DNA from: Variovorax paradoxus
GTDB lineage: Bacteria; Pseudomonadota; Gammaproteobacteria; Burkholderiales; Burkholderiaceae_C
NCBI RefSeq assembly: GCF_030811855.1
Contig: NZ_JAUSRN010000001.1
Span: forward strand, 806,001 to 870,000
Direction: 5' to 3'
Length of the DNA stretch: 64,000 nucleotides
Positions 8,931 through 17,651 of this stretch are shown here, in pieces. Within the stretch, counting starts at the first letter, position 1; every line of letters begins with the position of its first letter. The notes below the pieces were generated by a model. That model did no database searches. It saw nothing but the letters and a program-made list of their open reading frames with translations, and was not told where the DNA came from. The position numbers were made by a program, and so were the translations under genes.

Positions 8931-10361
8931 GTGAACGCAGAAACACAGACGAACCCCCACTTCTTCACCGGCAACTACGCGCCGCTCACGGAGGAGCACG
9001 ACATCGCGGCGCTCCACATCGAAGGCACGCTGCCACCCGGGCTGTCGGGCAGCCTGTACCGTGTCGGCCCGAACCCGCAATACGCACCGCGCGACAACAA
9101 CTACCACTGGTTCTCCGGCGACGGCATGGTGCATGCCTTCCACATCGACAAGGGCAGCGTGTCGTACAGCAACCGTTGGGCACGCACGCCGAAATGGCAG
9201 CTCGAACATGAAGCCGGACGCGCGCTCTTCGGCACATTCGGCAACCCCGCCACCAGCGACCCGCTGGTACAAGGCCGAAACGGTGGCACGGCCAACACCA
9301 GCATGCTGTGGCATGGCGACCGGCTGTTCGCGCTCGAAGAGTCGCATCAACCCTTTGAGCTGGATGCCTACACGCTGGCTTCCAAGGGGCACCAGAGCTT
9401 CGGCGACCGCGTGGCCTCGCGCTGCACCGCGCATCCGAAAGTGGACCCGGTGAGCGGCGAACTGCACTTCTTTGCGTACTCGCCCGACGGCCCCTGCTCG
9501 CCGACCATGCTCTATGGCGTGATGGACAAACACTGCGACGTCACGAAGCTCGAGTCGTTCAAAGCGCCGTATGCCAGCATGGTGCATGACTTCATGGTGA
9601 CGCGAGGGCATGTGCTCTTTCCCGTCACGCCGCTGACGCTCAGTGTGGAACGCGCGATGCGCGGCAAGCCACTGCTGGCTTGGGAGGCCGGCCTGCGGAC
9701 CTACGTTGGAGTGATGCGGCGCAATGGCGCGACGGACACATTGCGCTGGTTCGATGCCGACGCCTGCCACGTGTTCCATGTGATGAATGCCTGGGACGAC
9801 GGCGGCACTGTCGTGGCCTATGTGATGCAGTCCGAAACGGCGCCCGGCCTGCCCGATGCCGAAGGCGATCCGGGTGACCCCAACGCCATGGCCGCGCGCC
9901 TGTGCCGCTGGACTTTCGACTTGAGCGGCACGGACACGGGATTCCGGCGTGAGTACCTCGACGACTTGGTGGCTGAGTTTCCACGCATCGACGAGCGCTA
10001 CGCGGGCCGGCGCAACCGCTATGGCTTCTACACCTGCCATGCGACGGCGCGCGCAAGGGATGACTCGGAAAGCGTGCTCTACGACAGCCTAGCCCGTTTC
10101 GATTTCGATACCGGCGAGCGCAGCATGCACACGCTGCCGCATGGAGACGTGGTGTCGGAACCGGTGTTCGTGCCGCGCGCCACCGACGCAGCCGAGGGCG
10201 ACGGCTGGCTGCTCGCCGTGGCCTGGCGTAAACAGGACAGGCGCAGCGACCTGCTGGTATTCGATGCAATGGACCTGGCGGCGGACCCCGTCGCGGTCGC
10301 CCGTTTGCCGCATCGCGTACCGTTCGGCTTCCACGGAACTTGGCGACCTGCGCGCATTTGA
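8931..10361 (+). CDS. carotenoid oxygenase family protein
   Basis: A 476-residue member of the carotenoid/stilbene cleavage oxygenase family, non-haem Fe(II) enzymes that split an alkene bond of apocarotenoids or lignostilbenes. The four expected iron-binding His contexts are visible: TAHPKVD, MVHDFMVT, FHVMNAWDD and the final FHGTW six residues from the end. The N-terminal LYRVGPNP and HWFSGDGMVH blocks are family hallmarks. The GTG at 8931 was chosen because homology begins there; upstream codons overlap the MerR gene in another frame. No signal peptide, so cytoplasmic. No carotenoid biosynthesis genes are nearby, so a stilbene- or apocarotenoid-type plant substrate is plausible. Confidence 0.9.
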   Translation: MNAETQTNPHFFTGNYAPLTEEHDIAALHIEGTLPPGLSGSLYRVGPNPQYAPRDNNYHWFSGDGMVHAFHIDKGSVSYSNRWARTPKWQLEHEAGRALFGTFGNPATSDPLVQGRNGGTANTSMLWHGDRLFALEESHQPFELDAYTLASKGHQSFGDRVASRCTAHPKVDPVSGELHFFAYSPDGPCSPTMLYGVMDKHCDVTKLESFKAPYASMVHDFMVTRGHVLFPVTPLTLSVERAMRGKPLLAWEAGLRTYVGVMRRNGATDTLRWFDADACHVFHVMNAWDDGGTVVAYVMQSETAPGLPDAEGDPGDPNAMAARLCRWTFDLSGTDTGFRREYLDDLVAEFPRIDERYAGRRNRYGFYTCHATARARDDSESVLYDSLARFDFDTGERSMHTLPHGDVVSEPVFVPRATDAAEGDGWLLAVAWRKQDRRSDLLVFDAMDLAADPVAVARLPHRVPFGFHGTWRPARI

Positions 10362-10694
10362 CCCTTTCAGGCCATCAGCCGGTGACTGCCTTCAAGAAGG
10401 TCAGGAAACAGGAATCAGCTCGAAGTTCTTTCGCGCGACCGGCTACAGTCGGCCAACAGCGGCCGGTCAGCCGTGCTTCGGAATTCGCTCGAAGCCGGAC
10501 GTTCGCGGTGCCCGCAAGCGGTTTGGTTCTTGGTGCCGACGCGGCCACCATCGTCAGGTCCGTCGATTTCGGTTGAACCTCAAAGGGCAGAATGCGGCCA
10601 AGACCCGAAGCTCCAGCGATCTCTTCGCTTCGCCTTCGCGTTTGCTGGTGGGTCTCTGACGGGCGTATCCGCACCGCATTGCGGCCGCTGGCCC
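10362..10694. other. 333-bp gap without a supportable gene
   Basis: Between the carotenoid oxygenase and the convergent Bug gene. A reverse-strand open frame (10375-10698) exists, but it is Arg/Ser/Thr-rich with no recognisable domain. The stretch has several GGCCAACAGCGGCC-like and GCGGCCNNN fragments and looks like decayed intergenic repeat sequence of the sort scattered in Burkholderiales genomes. I see no hairpin with a T-tract or other clear signal. Confidence 0.35.
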
Positions 10695-11660
10695 TCAATC
10701 TCCCTTGATACCTTGCACGCGGATCAACTCCGCCCAGCGTGTGTATTCGCTGCGGATCAGGCGACCGAGCACTTCGGGCGAGCCGCCCGCCGGGGTAATG
10801 CCCATAGCGACCATCCTGTCGCGCACCGCCGGTTGATTCAGCGCGTTGTTGAACGCGGTATTGAGCCGCCGGATCGCCGGCTCAGGCGTGCCCGCCGGGG
10901 CCGCGAAGGCGTACCACGGCTCGATGACGAAGCCGGCAAAACCCAGTTCTTCCATCGTCGGGACGTCCGGCAGATTGGCCGAGCGTGTCTTGCCCGTCAC
11001 CGCCAGCGCACGCACCTTGCCCTGCTTGATGAAGGGCAGGATGGAAGGCTCGTTGTCGAAGAACACCGGGACCTGGCCACCGATGAGGTCGGTGATGGCA
11101 GGCCCCGATCCCTTGTACGGCACATGCGTCAGCTCGATGCCCGCCATCTTCTTGAGCAACTCGGCGGCGAGGTGGTTGGACGCGCCCACGCCCGAAGACG
11201 CGTAGGCCATGGGCTGGCGCCTGGCCTGGTCGACCAGGTCCTTCACGCTGCGGATGCCCGCCTCGTTGTTGACGGTGAGCACATTGATCGATGCGCCCAG
11301 CAGGATCACCGGCGCCATGTCCTTGAACAGATCGTAGCCGATGTTCTTGTACAGGCTCGCATTGATGGCGCAGCTACCAATGCTGCACTGGACCAGCGTG
11401 TAGCCGTCGGCCGGCGCCTTCAGCGCCGATGCCGTTCCCACGCTGCCGGCGGCTCCGGCACGGTTGTCGACGATGATGGGCTGCCCCAGCTCCGCCGATG
11501 CCGCATTGGCAAGCAGGCGCCCGACCACGTCCGCGCTGCCGCCGGGCGGAACCGGGATGACCAGCTTCACCGGGTGGGCTGGATAAGTCTGTGCGGCAAC
11601 AGGCCAGCCCGCAGCAGCGATGAGGCCGAACAAGAGGGCGGCGAAGAAGCGGCGTTCCAT
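10695..11660 (-). CDS. Bug (TctC-family) periplasmic tripartite-transporter substrate receptor
   Basis: A 321-residue Bug protein with a signal peptide (about residues 1-23, ending AAQ) and the family landmarks YPAHPVKLVIPVPPGGSAD, then IVDNRAGAAGSVGT and YKGSGPAITDLIGGQV. Bug proteins bind carboxylates or other small solutes in the periplasm. TctA and TctB membrane partners are absent here, as for most Bug genes in this family of bacteria. The gene is the last of the reverse-strand sugar operon, 1 bp after the DapA-like gene, so it may deliver or sense a metabolite of the same pathway. Confidence 0.9.
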   Translation of the reverse strand: MERRFFAALLFGLIAAAGWPVAAQTYPAHPVKLVIPVPPGGSADVVGRLLANAASAELGQPIIVDNRAGAAGSVGTASALKAPADGYTLVQCSIGSCAINASLYKNIGYDLFKDMAPVILLGASINVLTVNNEAGIRSVKDLVDQARRQPMAYASSGVGASNHLAAELLKKMAGIELTHVPYKGSGPAITDLIGGQVPVFFDNEPSILPFIKQGKVRALAVTGKTRSANLPDVPTMEELGFAGFVIEPWYAFAAPAGTPEPAIRRLNTAFNNALNQPAVRDRMVAMGITPAGGSPEVLGRLIRSEYTRWAELIRVQGIKGD

Positions 11661-11661
11661 G

Positions 11662-12567
11662 CTAGTGCCAGCCGTCGACCAGCTGCTTGAGCTGCGCCAG
11701 GTCCGCTTCCGGCAGCGGCCAGGTGCTGGGCGGCCGGGCCGCGCCGCAGTCTCGCCCGGCGTATCGCAGCGCCGCTTTCACCACGCTCACGTTCGAGCCG
11801 TTGCGCTCATGCGTGCGCAATTCCTCGAAGGTCGCGATGCCGCCGATCAATTCCATCGCCAGCTGATGATCTCCCTTCGCGAGCGCGGCGTGAATGCGCA
11901 CGGACAGGTCGGGCCGCACGTTGATCAGCCCCGAGGTGAAGCCGCGGGCACCCACCGCATACATCGGCGGGGCCCAGGGCTCGGCCAGTCCGCACACCCA
12001 GGCCAGGCCGCGATCGGCCACCTGCGCCATGGCCTGCACCAGGCGCAAGGGCGTGGGCGACGCCCACTTCACGCCGATGACCTGCGGGATTCGGCACAGG
12101 GCTTCGATCACCGGCAGACCGATCGCGTCGTCACGCAGATAGAGCACGACAGGCAGGCCGTCCGCCGCGTCGGCAACCCGGCGCACATACGTGATCACAC
12201 CGCTGGGCGCGACGAAAGGGTCCGTCAGCTGATGCACCATCAGGGCAGCGGCACCAGCCTTGCGTGAGGCGCGCGCCAGGGCGCAGGCGTCGTGGACGCT
12301 GCGCCCCACGCCACCCAACAAGGGCACGCGGCCACGGACATGTTCCGCCGCGGCATGCACCATGCGCTCGGCCTCCGCCATGGTCAGGCCGAAGAACTCG
12401 CTGGTGTTGCCGTTGGCCACCAGCACATGGACGCCGGCCTCGATGGCGCGGTCGACGACGGGGCCCAGGCGATCGGGCGCGATGTGGTCCGCATCGTCGA
12501 AGGGCGTCACCAGGATGCCTGAGATGCCGTCCAGGGCGGTCCTGAGGGGCGTTGTGGGTTCAGTCAT
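11662..12567 (-). CDS. dihydrodipicolinate synthase / N-acetylneuraminate lyase family aldolase or dehydratase
   Basis: A 301-residue (beta/alpha)8 Schiff-base lyase of the DapA/NanA superfamily. The catalytic Lys is in VIGVKWASP and the expected Tyr in VVLYLRDD; the phosphate/carboxylate loop is GNTSEF. In this operon it most likely cleaves or dehydrates a 2-keto-3-deoxy sugar acid made by the neighbouring enolase-superfamily enzyme. The ATG at 12567 overlaps the epimerase stop (ATGACTGA), indicating translational coupling; a start at 12603 would push further into the epimerase. The true DapA of lysine synthesis is unlikely to sit in such an operon. Confidence 0.85.
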   Translation of the reverse strand: MTEPTTPLRTALDGISGILVTPFDDADHIAPDRLGPVVDRAIEAGVHVLVANGNTSEFFGLTMAEAERMVHAAAEHVRGRVPLLGGVGRSVHDACALARASRKAGAAALMVHQLTDPFVAPSGVITYVRRVADAADGLPVVLYLRDDAIGLPVIEALCRIPQVIGVKWASPTPLRLVQAMAQVADRGLAWVCGLAEPWAPPMYAVGARGFTSGLINVRPDLSVRIHAALAKGDHQLAMELIGGIATFEELRTHERNGSNVSVVKAALRYAGRDCGAARPPSTWPLPEADLAQLKQLVDGWH

Positions 12568-13540
12568 GTCGTCGGTCTCGTGTAGTTGCGCGGGTGTTGT
12601 CATTGGCCTGCCTCGACAGAGAAGAGACGGACAGGCGCAGGCTGCATGTCATCGCCTCGCCGTTCGCGAGCACCCGCCAGCCAGTGTCAGCGCGCGCCGC
12701 AGCCAGGTTGGCGGCGTCCGCGACATGCGAGACCGGTTCCACGCAGAAGTACGCTCCCGGACCCGGCCGATGCAGCACCAGGTGCTGCAGCGCGGAACTG
12801 GCCAGCAGTTCGATGGCGGGACCATCGGTCGCCGCCATCCGCGCTTGTCCGTTCCACCCGCCGTAGTAACGGGTGCATTCGACATCGGGCAAGGCGTTCG
12901 CCGACGCGTAGTCGTCCGCCGGACCGGTCGGCACCGGCGTGCTCGCGAGGAATTCGACGTCCGCCGGCCAGACGATGCGCGCATCGAACTGCAGGCTGTG
13001 CGCGAAGCGGGCCGGGAAATAGGGATGGAAGCCGCAACCGCCTGGCATCGGCTCCCGGTCGTCGTTGGTGACCCGCAGGCTCAGCGTGATGCCTGCGGAG
13101 TCGAGCTCCACTCCCTGCTCGGCCCGAAAAGCCCATGGCCAGCCGTGATCCCCCGGCACATGGACATAGGTCATGGTGGCGCGGTCCGCTGCGTGTTGCT
13201 CGAGGTGCCATGGACGCTGCTGGCTGACGCCGTGCAGCGCGTGCCGTTCCCCCGGATGAAGCGGCAACTGCACCCTGCCCTGCGTGCCGGCGATGCGGCC
13301 ATCGCGGATGCGGTTCGAAAACGGAACCAGGGGATAGCAGCCGGCCTTGGGCCACCGGGTGGATTCGAACCCGCCGGCGCGGACGGCGTCGTCGAGCGGC
13401 ACCAGCCAGTCGATTCGTTCGCCCGCGGTTGCGCGGGAGCTGAGGCTGGTGACGCGTCCGCCGGCAGCTGGCGCCAGCGTCGCCGTCAGCGCTCCGCTGC
13501 ACAGCGTGGTGTCGGGCGTCACGTTCAGATGCATCGCCAT
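12560..13540 (-). CDS. aldose 1-epimerase family protein
   Basis: A 326-residue galactose-mutarotase-like protein. It has the family's substrate-recognition segments: SNRIRDGRI, the histidine in HALHG, the second histidine in GFHPYFPA, and an acidic residue in VEPVSH near the C-terminus. It would interconvert alpha and beta anomers of a sugar entering the pathway. The ATG at 13540 lies 4 bp after the dehydratase stop; the open frame continues upstream but overlaps that gene. The 3' end overlaps the aldolase start by 8 bp. Confidence 0.85.
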   Translation of the reverse strand: MAMHLNVTPDTTLCSGALTATLAPAAGGRVTSLSSRATAGERIDWLVPLDDAVRAGGFESTRWPKAGCYPLVPFSNRIRDGRIAGTQGRVQLPLHPGERHALHGVSQQRPWHLEQHAADRATMTYVHVPGDHGWPWAFRAEQGVELDSAGITLSLRVTNDDREPMPGGCGFHPYFPARFAHSLQFDARIVWPADVEFLASTPVPTGPADDYASANALPDVECTRYYGGWNGQARMAATDGPAIELLASSALQHLVLHRPGPGAYFCVEPVSHVADAANLAAARADTGWRVLANGEAMTCSLRLSVSSLSRQANDNTRATTRDRRHD

Positions 13541-13544
13541 CCGC

Positions 13545-14759
13545 TCACGACTTCGAACTGCGGATGGTGACGTCAGGCCGCTGCAGCAGCGCCGGCGACA
13601 GCGCCAGGCCCAGGCCCGCGCCGGGCGGAACCGTCGCATGGCCGGCGCGGACATCGGGCAATTGCGTCACGAGTTCGCGATACCAGCCCCCCAGGTAAGC
13701 GCGCACCACTTCCTGCAGCACCACGTTGGTCGTGCTCATCGCCAGGTGGAGCGACGCCGCGAGCACGACCGGGCCGGTGCAGTCATGCGGCGCGACCGGT
13801 TTGTGAAAGGCCTTCGCCAGGGTCGCGATCTTTCTGGCTTCGGAGAGACCCCCGACCCAGCCCAGGTCCAGCATCACATAGTCCACCGCATTGTTCTTGA
13901 GCAGCTGGATGAATGGCTGAACGGTGGCCAGCGTCTCGCTGCCGCAGACCGGAATGCGGGTGCGCGAACGGAATTCGGCGATCGTGTCGAGGTTGGACAT
14001 CTGGATCGGGTCCTCAACCCAATAGGGCTTGAACTCCTCGAGCGCCTGCGCGATCCGCACGGCCATCGGCAGGTTCCACATCGAATGGAGCTCCACCATG
14101 ATGTCCATCTCGTAGCCGACAGCGCGCCGGATTTCGCGGAATGGCTCGAGCGCAGTGTCCAGGTCGCGGGCCGAAATCGACTGCCCGCCGCTGGCCTGGG
14201 CGAAGGGATCGAAGGGCCAGATCTTCATCGCCTTGTAGCCCTCGGACAGCAGGCTTTCGGCCAACGCCGCTGGGCGCTTGACGAATGCAACCTGGTCCTC
14301 GTAAGGCCCTTCGGGCGCGACGTCGGCGCTGGCCTGCGTCACCGAGCGACGCTGTGGGGCCTTGTTGTAAGTGTAGCCCGCGCAGGTGTTGTAGACCGGG
14401 ACGCGTTCGCGCACGGCGCCGCCGAGCAACTGGTAGAGCGGCTGTTGCGTGACCTGGCCGAACAGATCCCACAGCGCGATGTCGACCGCCGAAGCGGCGC
14501 GCGTTTCGGCGCCGCTGCTGGCAAAGCCGACATAGCCGTACAGCAGGTGCTGGCTGTGGGCTTCGATGGCGAGCGGATCCTTTCCCAGCAGGTAGGGCGC
14601 AATCAGTTCATGGATCTGCCCCTGCACGGCCTGGGCGCCACGAAAGGTTTCCCCCAGGCCCACCAGGCCGGTGTCGGTGTGGATCTGCACCCACAAGATG
14701 TTGGGATAGGCGGCTGCGTGGACCGTATCGACTTGCGTGATCTTCATGGGGGGCGGCAT
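13545..14759 (-). CDS. mandelate racemase / muconate lactonizing enzyme family dehydratase
   Basis: A 404-residue enolase-superfamily protein. The N-terminal capping domain (to about residue 130) is followed by the barrel with the catalytic KxK-like site in YKAMKIWPFDP, metal-ligand candidates in VELHSMW, VEDPI and GSETLA, and the base in PHDCTGP. Members dehydrate sugar acids to 2-keto-3-deoxy acids, which suits the aldolase encoded next. The exact sugar acid cannot be told from these motifs. The start at 14759 overlaps the permease stop (TGATG); an ATG 12 bp later (14747) gives the MKITQ start common in the family and is equally possible. Confidence 0.87.
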   Translation of the reverse strand: MPPPMKITQVDTVHAAAYPNILWVQIHTDTGLVGLGETFRGAQAVQGQIHELIAPYLLGKDPLAIEAHSQHLLYGYVGFASSGAETRAASAVDIALWDLFGQVTQQPLYQLLGGAVRERVPVYNTCAGYTYNKAPQRRSVTQASADVAPEGPYEDQVAFVKRPAALAESLLSEGYKAMKIWPFDPFAQASGGQSISARDLDTALEPFREIRRAVGYEMDIMVELHSMWNLPMAVRIAQALEEFKPYWVEDPIQMSNLDTIAEFRSRTRIPVCGSETLATVQPFIQLLKNNAVDYVMLDLGWVGGLSEARKIATLAKAFHKPVAPHDCTGPVVLAASLHLAMSTTNVVLQEVVRAYLGGWYRELVTQLPDVRAGHATVPPGAGLGLALSPALLQRPDVTIRSSKS

Positions 14760-15601
14760 CAGGCCGTTTTTGGATGTTCCTTGACGCGGCTGACCAGCTG
14801 CGTCGGGTTGACGAATTGCAGCGCGATCAGCAGCCAGGCCAGCGTGACCGCCATGTAGACCATCGCCATTGCATCGACCGACTGCGGCGCACGAACGCCC
14901 GCCGCGAAGACGGCGTAGTACAGGGCCACCACCAGCGTCTGCGAATCCGGGCCAGCCGTCAGGAAGGTCAGCTCGAACATGCCGATGGTGCGCACCAGCA
15001 CCAGAAGGGAGGCCGCCAGAATGCCCGGCGCCAGCAGCGGCAACAGCACGTGCCAGAACAGCTTGAAGGTGTTGGCGCCGAACACGCGGGCGGCGGATTC
15101 GAGGTTGGCATCGATCTGCTCGATGAACGGTGTCATCACCAGGATCATGAACGGCACGGCCGGAATCATGTTCGCCAGGATCACGCCGAAGATGGTGCCC
15201 GCGATGTGCGCCTGGTACATCACGGTCGCCAGCGGAATGCCGTAGGTAATCGGCGGGATCATCAGCGGCAACAGGAACAGCCCCATCAGCAGGTTCTTGC
15301 CGCGGAAGTTGCGCCGCGCCAGCGCGTAGGCCGCCGGCACGCCGATCAGGATCGACAGGAACACGACGGCGGCGACCACCTCGATCGTGACCCACAGCAC
15401 GCTGTCCAGTTGGAACTCCTGCCAGGCGGTCTGGTACCAGTTGAACGTGTAGCCATCGGGCAGCCAGGTGCCGAGCCAGCGGCGGGCCACCGAGCTGGTG
15501 CCGACCGCGGCCACCATGAGTGCGACATTGACGATGAAGAAGCCCATCACCAGTGCAACCAGTGACTTCCAGAGTTTCATCAGCAGGCGATGCGTATCCA
15601 T
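14759..15601 (-). CDS. ABC transporter permease (second membrane subunit)
   Basis: A 280-residue inner-membrane permease with about six transmembrane helices and the coupling EAA loop around residue 175 (ESAARVFGANTFKLFWHVLLP). It belongs to the PotC/CysW-like class that imports sugars, polyamines or organic ions with a PotA-like ATPase. The ATG at 15601 follows the upstream permease stop by 2 bp; an alternative TTG 6 bp earlier would overlap it. Forms the channel with the 15604-16467 product. Confidence 0.9.
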   Translation of the reverse strand: MDTHRLLMKLWKSLVALVMGFFIVNVALMVAAVGTSSVARRWLGTWLPDGYTFNWYQTAWQEFQLDSVLWVTIEVVAAVVFLSILIGVPAAYALARRNFRGKNLLMGLFLLPLMIPPITYGIPLATVMYQAHIAGTIFGVILANMIPAVPFMILVMTPFIEQIDANLESAARVFGANTFKLFWHVLLPLLAPGILAASLLVLVRTIGMFELTFLTAGPDSQTLVVALYYAVFAAGVRAPQSVDAMAMVYMAVTLAWLLIALQFVNPTQLVSRVKEHPKTA

Positions 15602-15603
15602 GG

Positions 15604-16467
15604 TCAACCTTTGCCGCCTGAGACGGGGCCCCGATAGAACATCCCGCGCGCGCCCAGGACCGCGGCAACGACGAACAGCTGCACCACGCCCATCAGCATC
15701 GCGACGGCCGAAGCCATGGAATAGTCGTAGCGCTCGAAGGCGGCCTCATACGCCGCGATCGAGATCACTCGGGTGGCACCGGCCGGCGACCCGAGCAGGA
15801 CCGCCGACGGAAACACCGAGAAGGCCTGCACGAACGACAGCGCGAAGGCCATCGCCAGTCCCGGGACCAGCAGCGGCAGATAGATATGCCGGAACTGGTT
15901 CCACGGCGTTGCGCCCAGGGTCGAGGCAGCGCGTGGCAGGTTGGGGTCGATGCCGGTGATGTACGACAGCGTGAGCAGGAACGCGAACGGGAAACCCGAG
16001 ATGACGAGCGAAATCAGGACGCCCCAGTAGTTGTGCGTCAGCCGGATCGGGCCTTCGTAGATGTGCAGCCACTGGAGCGACTGCGACAGCCAGCCCTTGG
16101 GGCCGAAGTAGCCGAGCATGCCCTCGGCGATCAGGACGGTGCCCAGCGTCAACGGAATGACCAGCAACGTGGTGATCAATTTCTGGAAGCGGCTGCTGCG
16201 GCGCATCTGATAGGCGATCGGCAGCGCCGCACCGACGTTGATCACGGTGGCGGGAATGGCCAGCTTGAGCGTGGTCCACACCGTGTCGCGCAGGTTGCCG
16301 GTGGTGAAGAACTGCGTGTAGTTCGCCAACCAGTTGCCTTCCATCGGATGGAACGACAGCTGCAAGCCGTAGAGGAACGGATAGACGAACAGCACCACCA
16401 TGAAGAGCGTCGCCGGCACCAGCAGCAGCAGGGACCGGTCGAACGAAGACGGGCTGTCGCTGGTCAT
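15604..16467 (-). CDS. ABC transporter permease (first membrane subunit)
   Basis: A 287-residue PotB/CysT-like permease with a signal-anchor helix near the N-terminus (LLLLVPATLFMVVLFVYPFL), about six membrane spans and the EAA motif region around PRAASTLGATPWNQFRHIYLP. It pairs with the downstream permease. Its ATG overlaps the ATPase stop (ATGA), so the two are translated together. Confidence 0.9.
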   Translation of the reverse strand: MTSDSPSSFDRSLLLLVPATLFMVVLFVYPFLYGLQLSFHPMEGNWLANYTQFFTTGNLRDTVWTTLKLAIPATVINVGAALPIAYQMRRSSRFQKLITTLLVIPLTLGTVLIAEGMLGYFGPKGWLSQSLQWLHIYEGPIRLTHNYWGVLISLVISGFPFAFLLTLSYITGIDPNLPRAASTLGATPWNQFRHIYLPLLVPGLAMAFALSFVQAFSVFPSAVLLGSPAGATRVISIAAYEAAFERYDYSMASAVAMLMGVVQLFVVAAVLGARGMFYRGPVSGGKG

Positions 16468-17564
16468 GGCACCATGCCCACGGCTGCATCGACGGGATAG
16501 GCCAGCGCCTTGTCCGGCGCAATGGCCAGCGTGACCAGATCGCCGACTCGCAGGCGCATCGTCGTGCGCACGATCAGCTTGAGCCCGCCGGCCACCTCGA
16601 CGTCGACGATGTTGTCGTGGCCGCAGTATTCGACATTGAGCACCCGGGCGGCGAAGCTGTTGTCCACCGGTGAAGAGACGACGTCGAATTCCTCGGGCCG
16701 GATCGCGAGCATCGCCTTGCCGCTGGCGAGTGGCTGCATCGCTCGCGCGTTGAGCGCCAGGCCGCTGCCGGTGAGTTGCACCGACGCGCCGCCCTCCGAG
16801 CGCACGTTCAGCTCCACCAGGTTGCGATAGCCCATGAAGCGGGCCACGTCCAGGTTGGCCGGCTCCGCGTAGATGCGCTGTGGTTCGGCAATCTGCTGTG
16901 CCACGCCGTCCTTCATGACGACGACGCGATCGGCCAGCGACAGCGCCTCATCCTGGTCGTGGGTGACGTAGATCGTCGATCGTCCCAGTTCGCGGTGAAT
17001 GCGCCGGATCTCGGCGCGCATCTCCAGCCGCAACTTGGCGTCGAGATTCGACAAGGGCTCGTCCATCAACACCAGGGGCGGCTCGATGACGATCGCTCGG
17101 GCGATCGCGACCCGCTGCTGCTGTCCGCCGGACAACTGGCCGGGCAGCTTGTGCGCCTGCGAGTTCAGCTGCACCAGGTCCAGCGCCCGCTTCACGCGCT
17201 GCGCAGACTCGGCGGCTGGCACGCCGCGCATCGCCAGCCCGAACGCGACATTGCGCGCCACGCTCATGTGCGGAAAGAGCGCATAGTTCTGGAACACCAT
17301 GCCAAAGCCCCGCTTTTCAGGCGGCAGCACATCGATGCGGGTGTCGTCGAGCCAGATGCCTCCATCCGTCAAGGGCAGCAGCCCGGCCAGGCAATTGAGG
17401 GCCGTCGACTTGCCGCAGCCCGAGGGTCCAAGCAGCGCGATGAACTCGCCGCGCTTGACCGTCATGGTCAAGGCATTGAGCGCGGTGAAGCTCTGCACGC
17501 CCTTGCCCGCGGCAAAGCGGCGCGTGACGCCATCGAGGCGCAACTCGGAAAAGTCTGAAGTCAT
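16464..17564 (-). CDS. ABC transporter ATP-binding protein (PotA/UgpC-like)
   Basis: A 366-residue ATPase with Walker [10 protein letters not shown], signature LSGGQQQR, Walker B LVLMDEP, the H-loop histidine in VTHDQDEA, and a C-terminal TOBE domain (about residues 290-366) typical of importers for sugars and polyamines. The ATG at 17564 fits the family; the 14 extra upstream codons do not. An 87-bp gap with a strong stem-loop separates it from the binding-protein gene upstream. Confidence 0.93.
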   Translation of the reverse strand: MTSDFSELRLDGVTRRFAAGKGVQSFTALNALTMTVKRGEFIALLGPSGCGKSTALNCLAGLLPLTDGGIWLDDTRIDVLPPEKRGFGMVFQNYALFPHMSVARNVAFGLAMRGVPAAESAQRVKRALDLVQLNSQAHKLPGQLSGGQQQRVAIARAIVIEPPLVLMDEPLSNLDAKLRLEMRAEIRRIHRELGRSTIYVTHDQDEALSLADRVVVMKDGVAQQIAEPQRIYAEPANLDVARFMGYRNLVELNVRSEGGASVQLTGSGLALNARAMQPLASGKAMLAIRPEEFDVVSSPVDNSFAARVLNVEYCGHDNIVDVEVAGGLKLIVRTTMRLRVGDLVTLAIAPDKALAYPVDAAVGMVP

Positions 17565-17592
17565 GGAGACACAATCGTGGAAAAGAAGCAGC

Positions 17593-17620
17593 CTGCAAGC
17601 GCCCACATGGGCGCTTGCAG
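17593..17620 (-). terminator. stem-loop between binding-protein and ATPase genes (attenuator or mRNA stabiliser)
   Basis: A perfect 12-bp inverted repeat (CTGCAAGCGCCC and its complement) closes a 4-nt loop. On the transcribed reverse strand it follows the binding-protein stop by about 30 bp and is followed by a T-rich but interrupted tract (TTCTTTTCC). In ABC operons such hairpins lower expression of the membrane genes relative to the abundant binding protein, by partial termination or by protecting the upstream mRNA. Confidence 0.6.
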
Positions 17621-17651
17621 CATCGGTCGGGCGCGCAGTGCGCGCAGCGAA

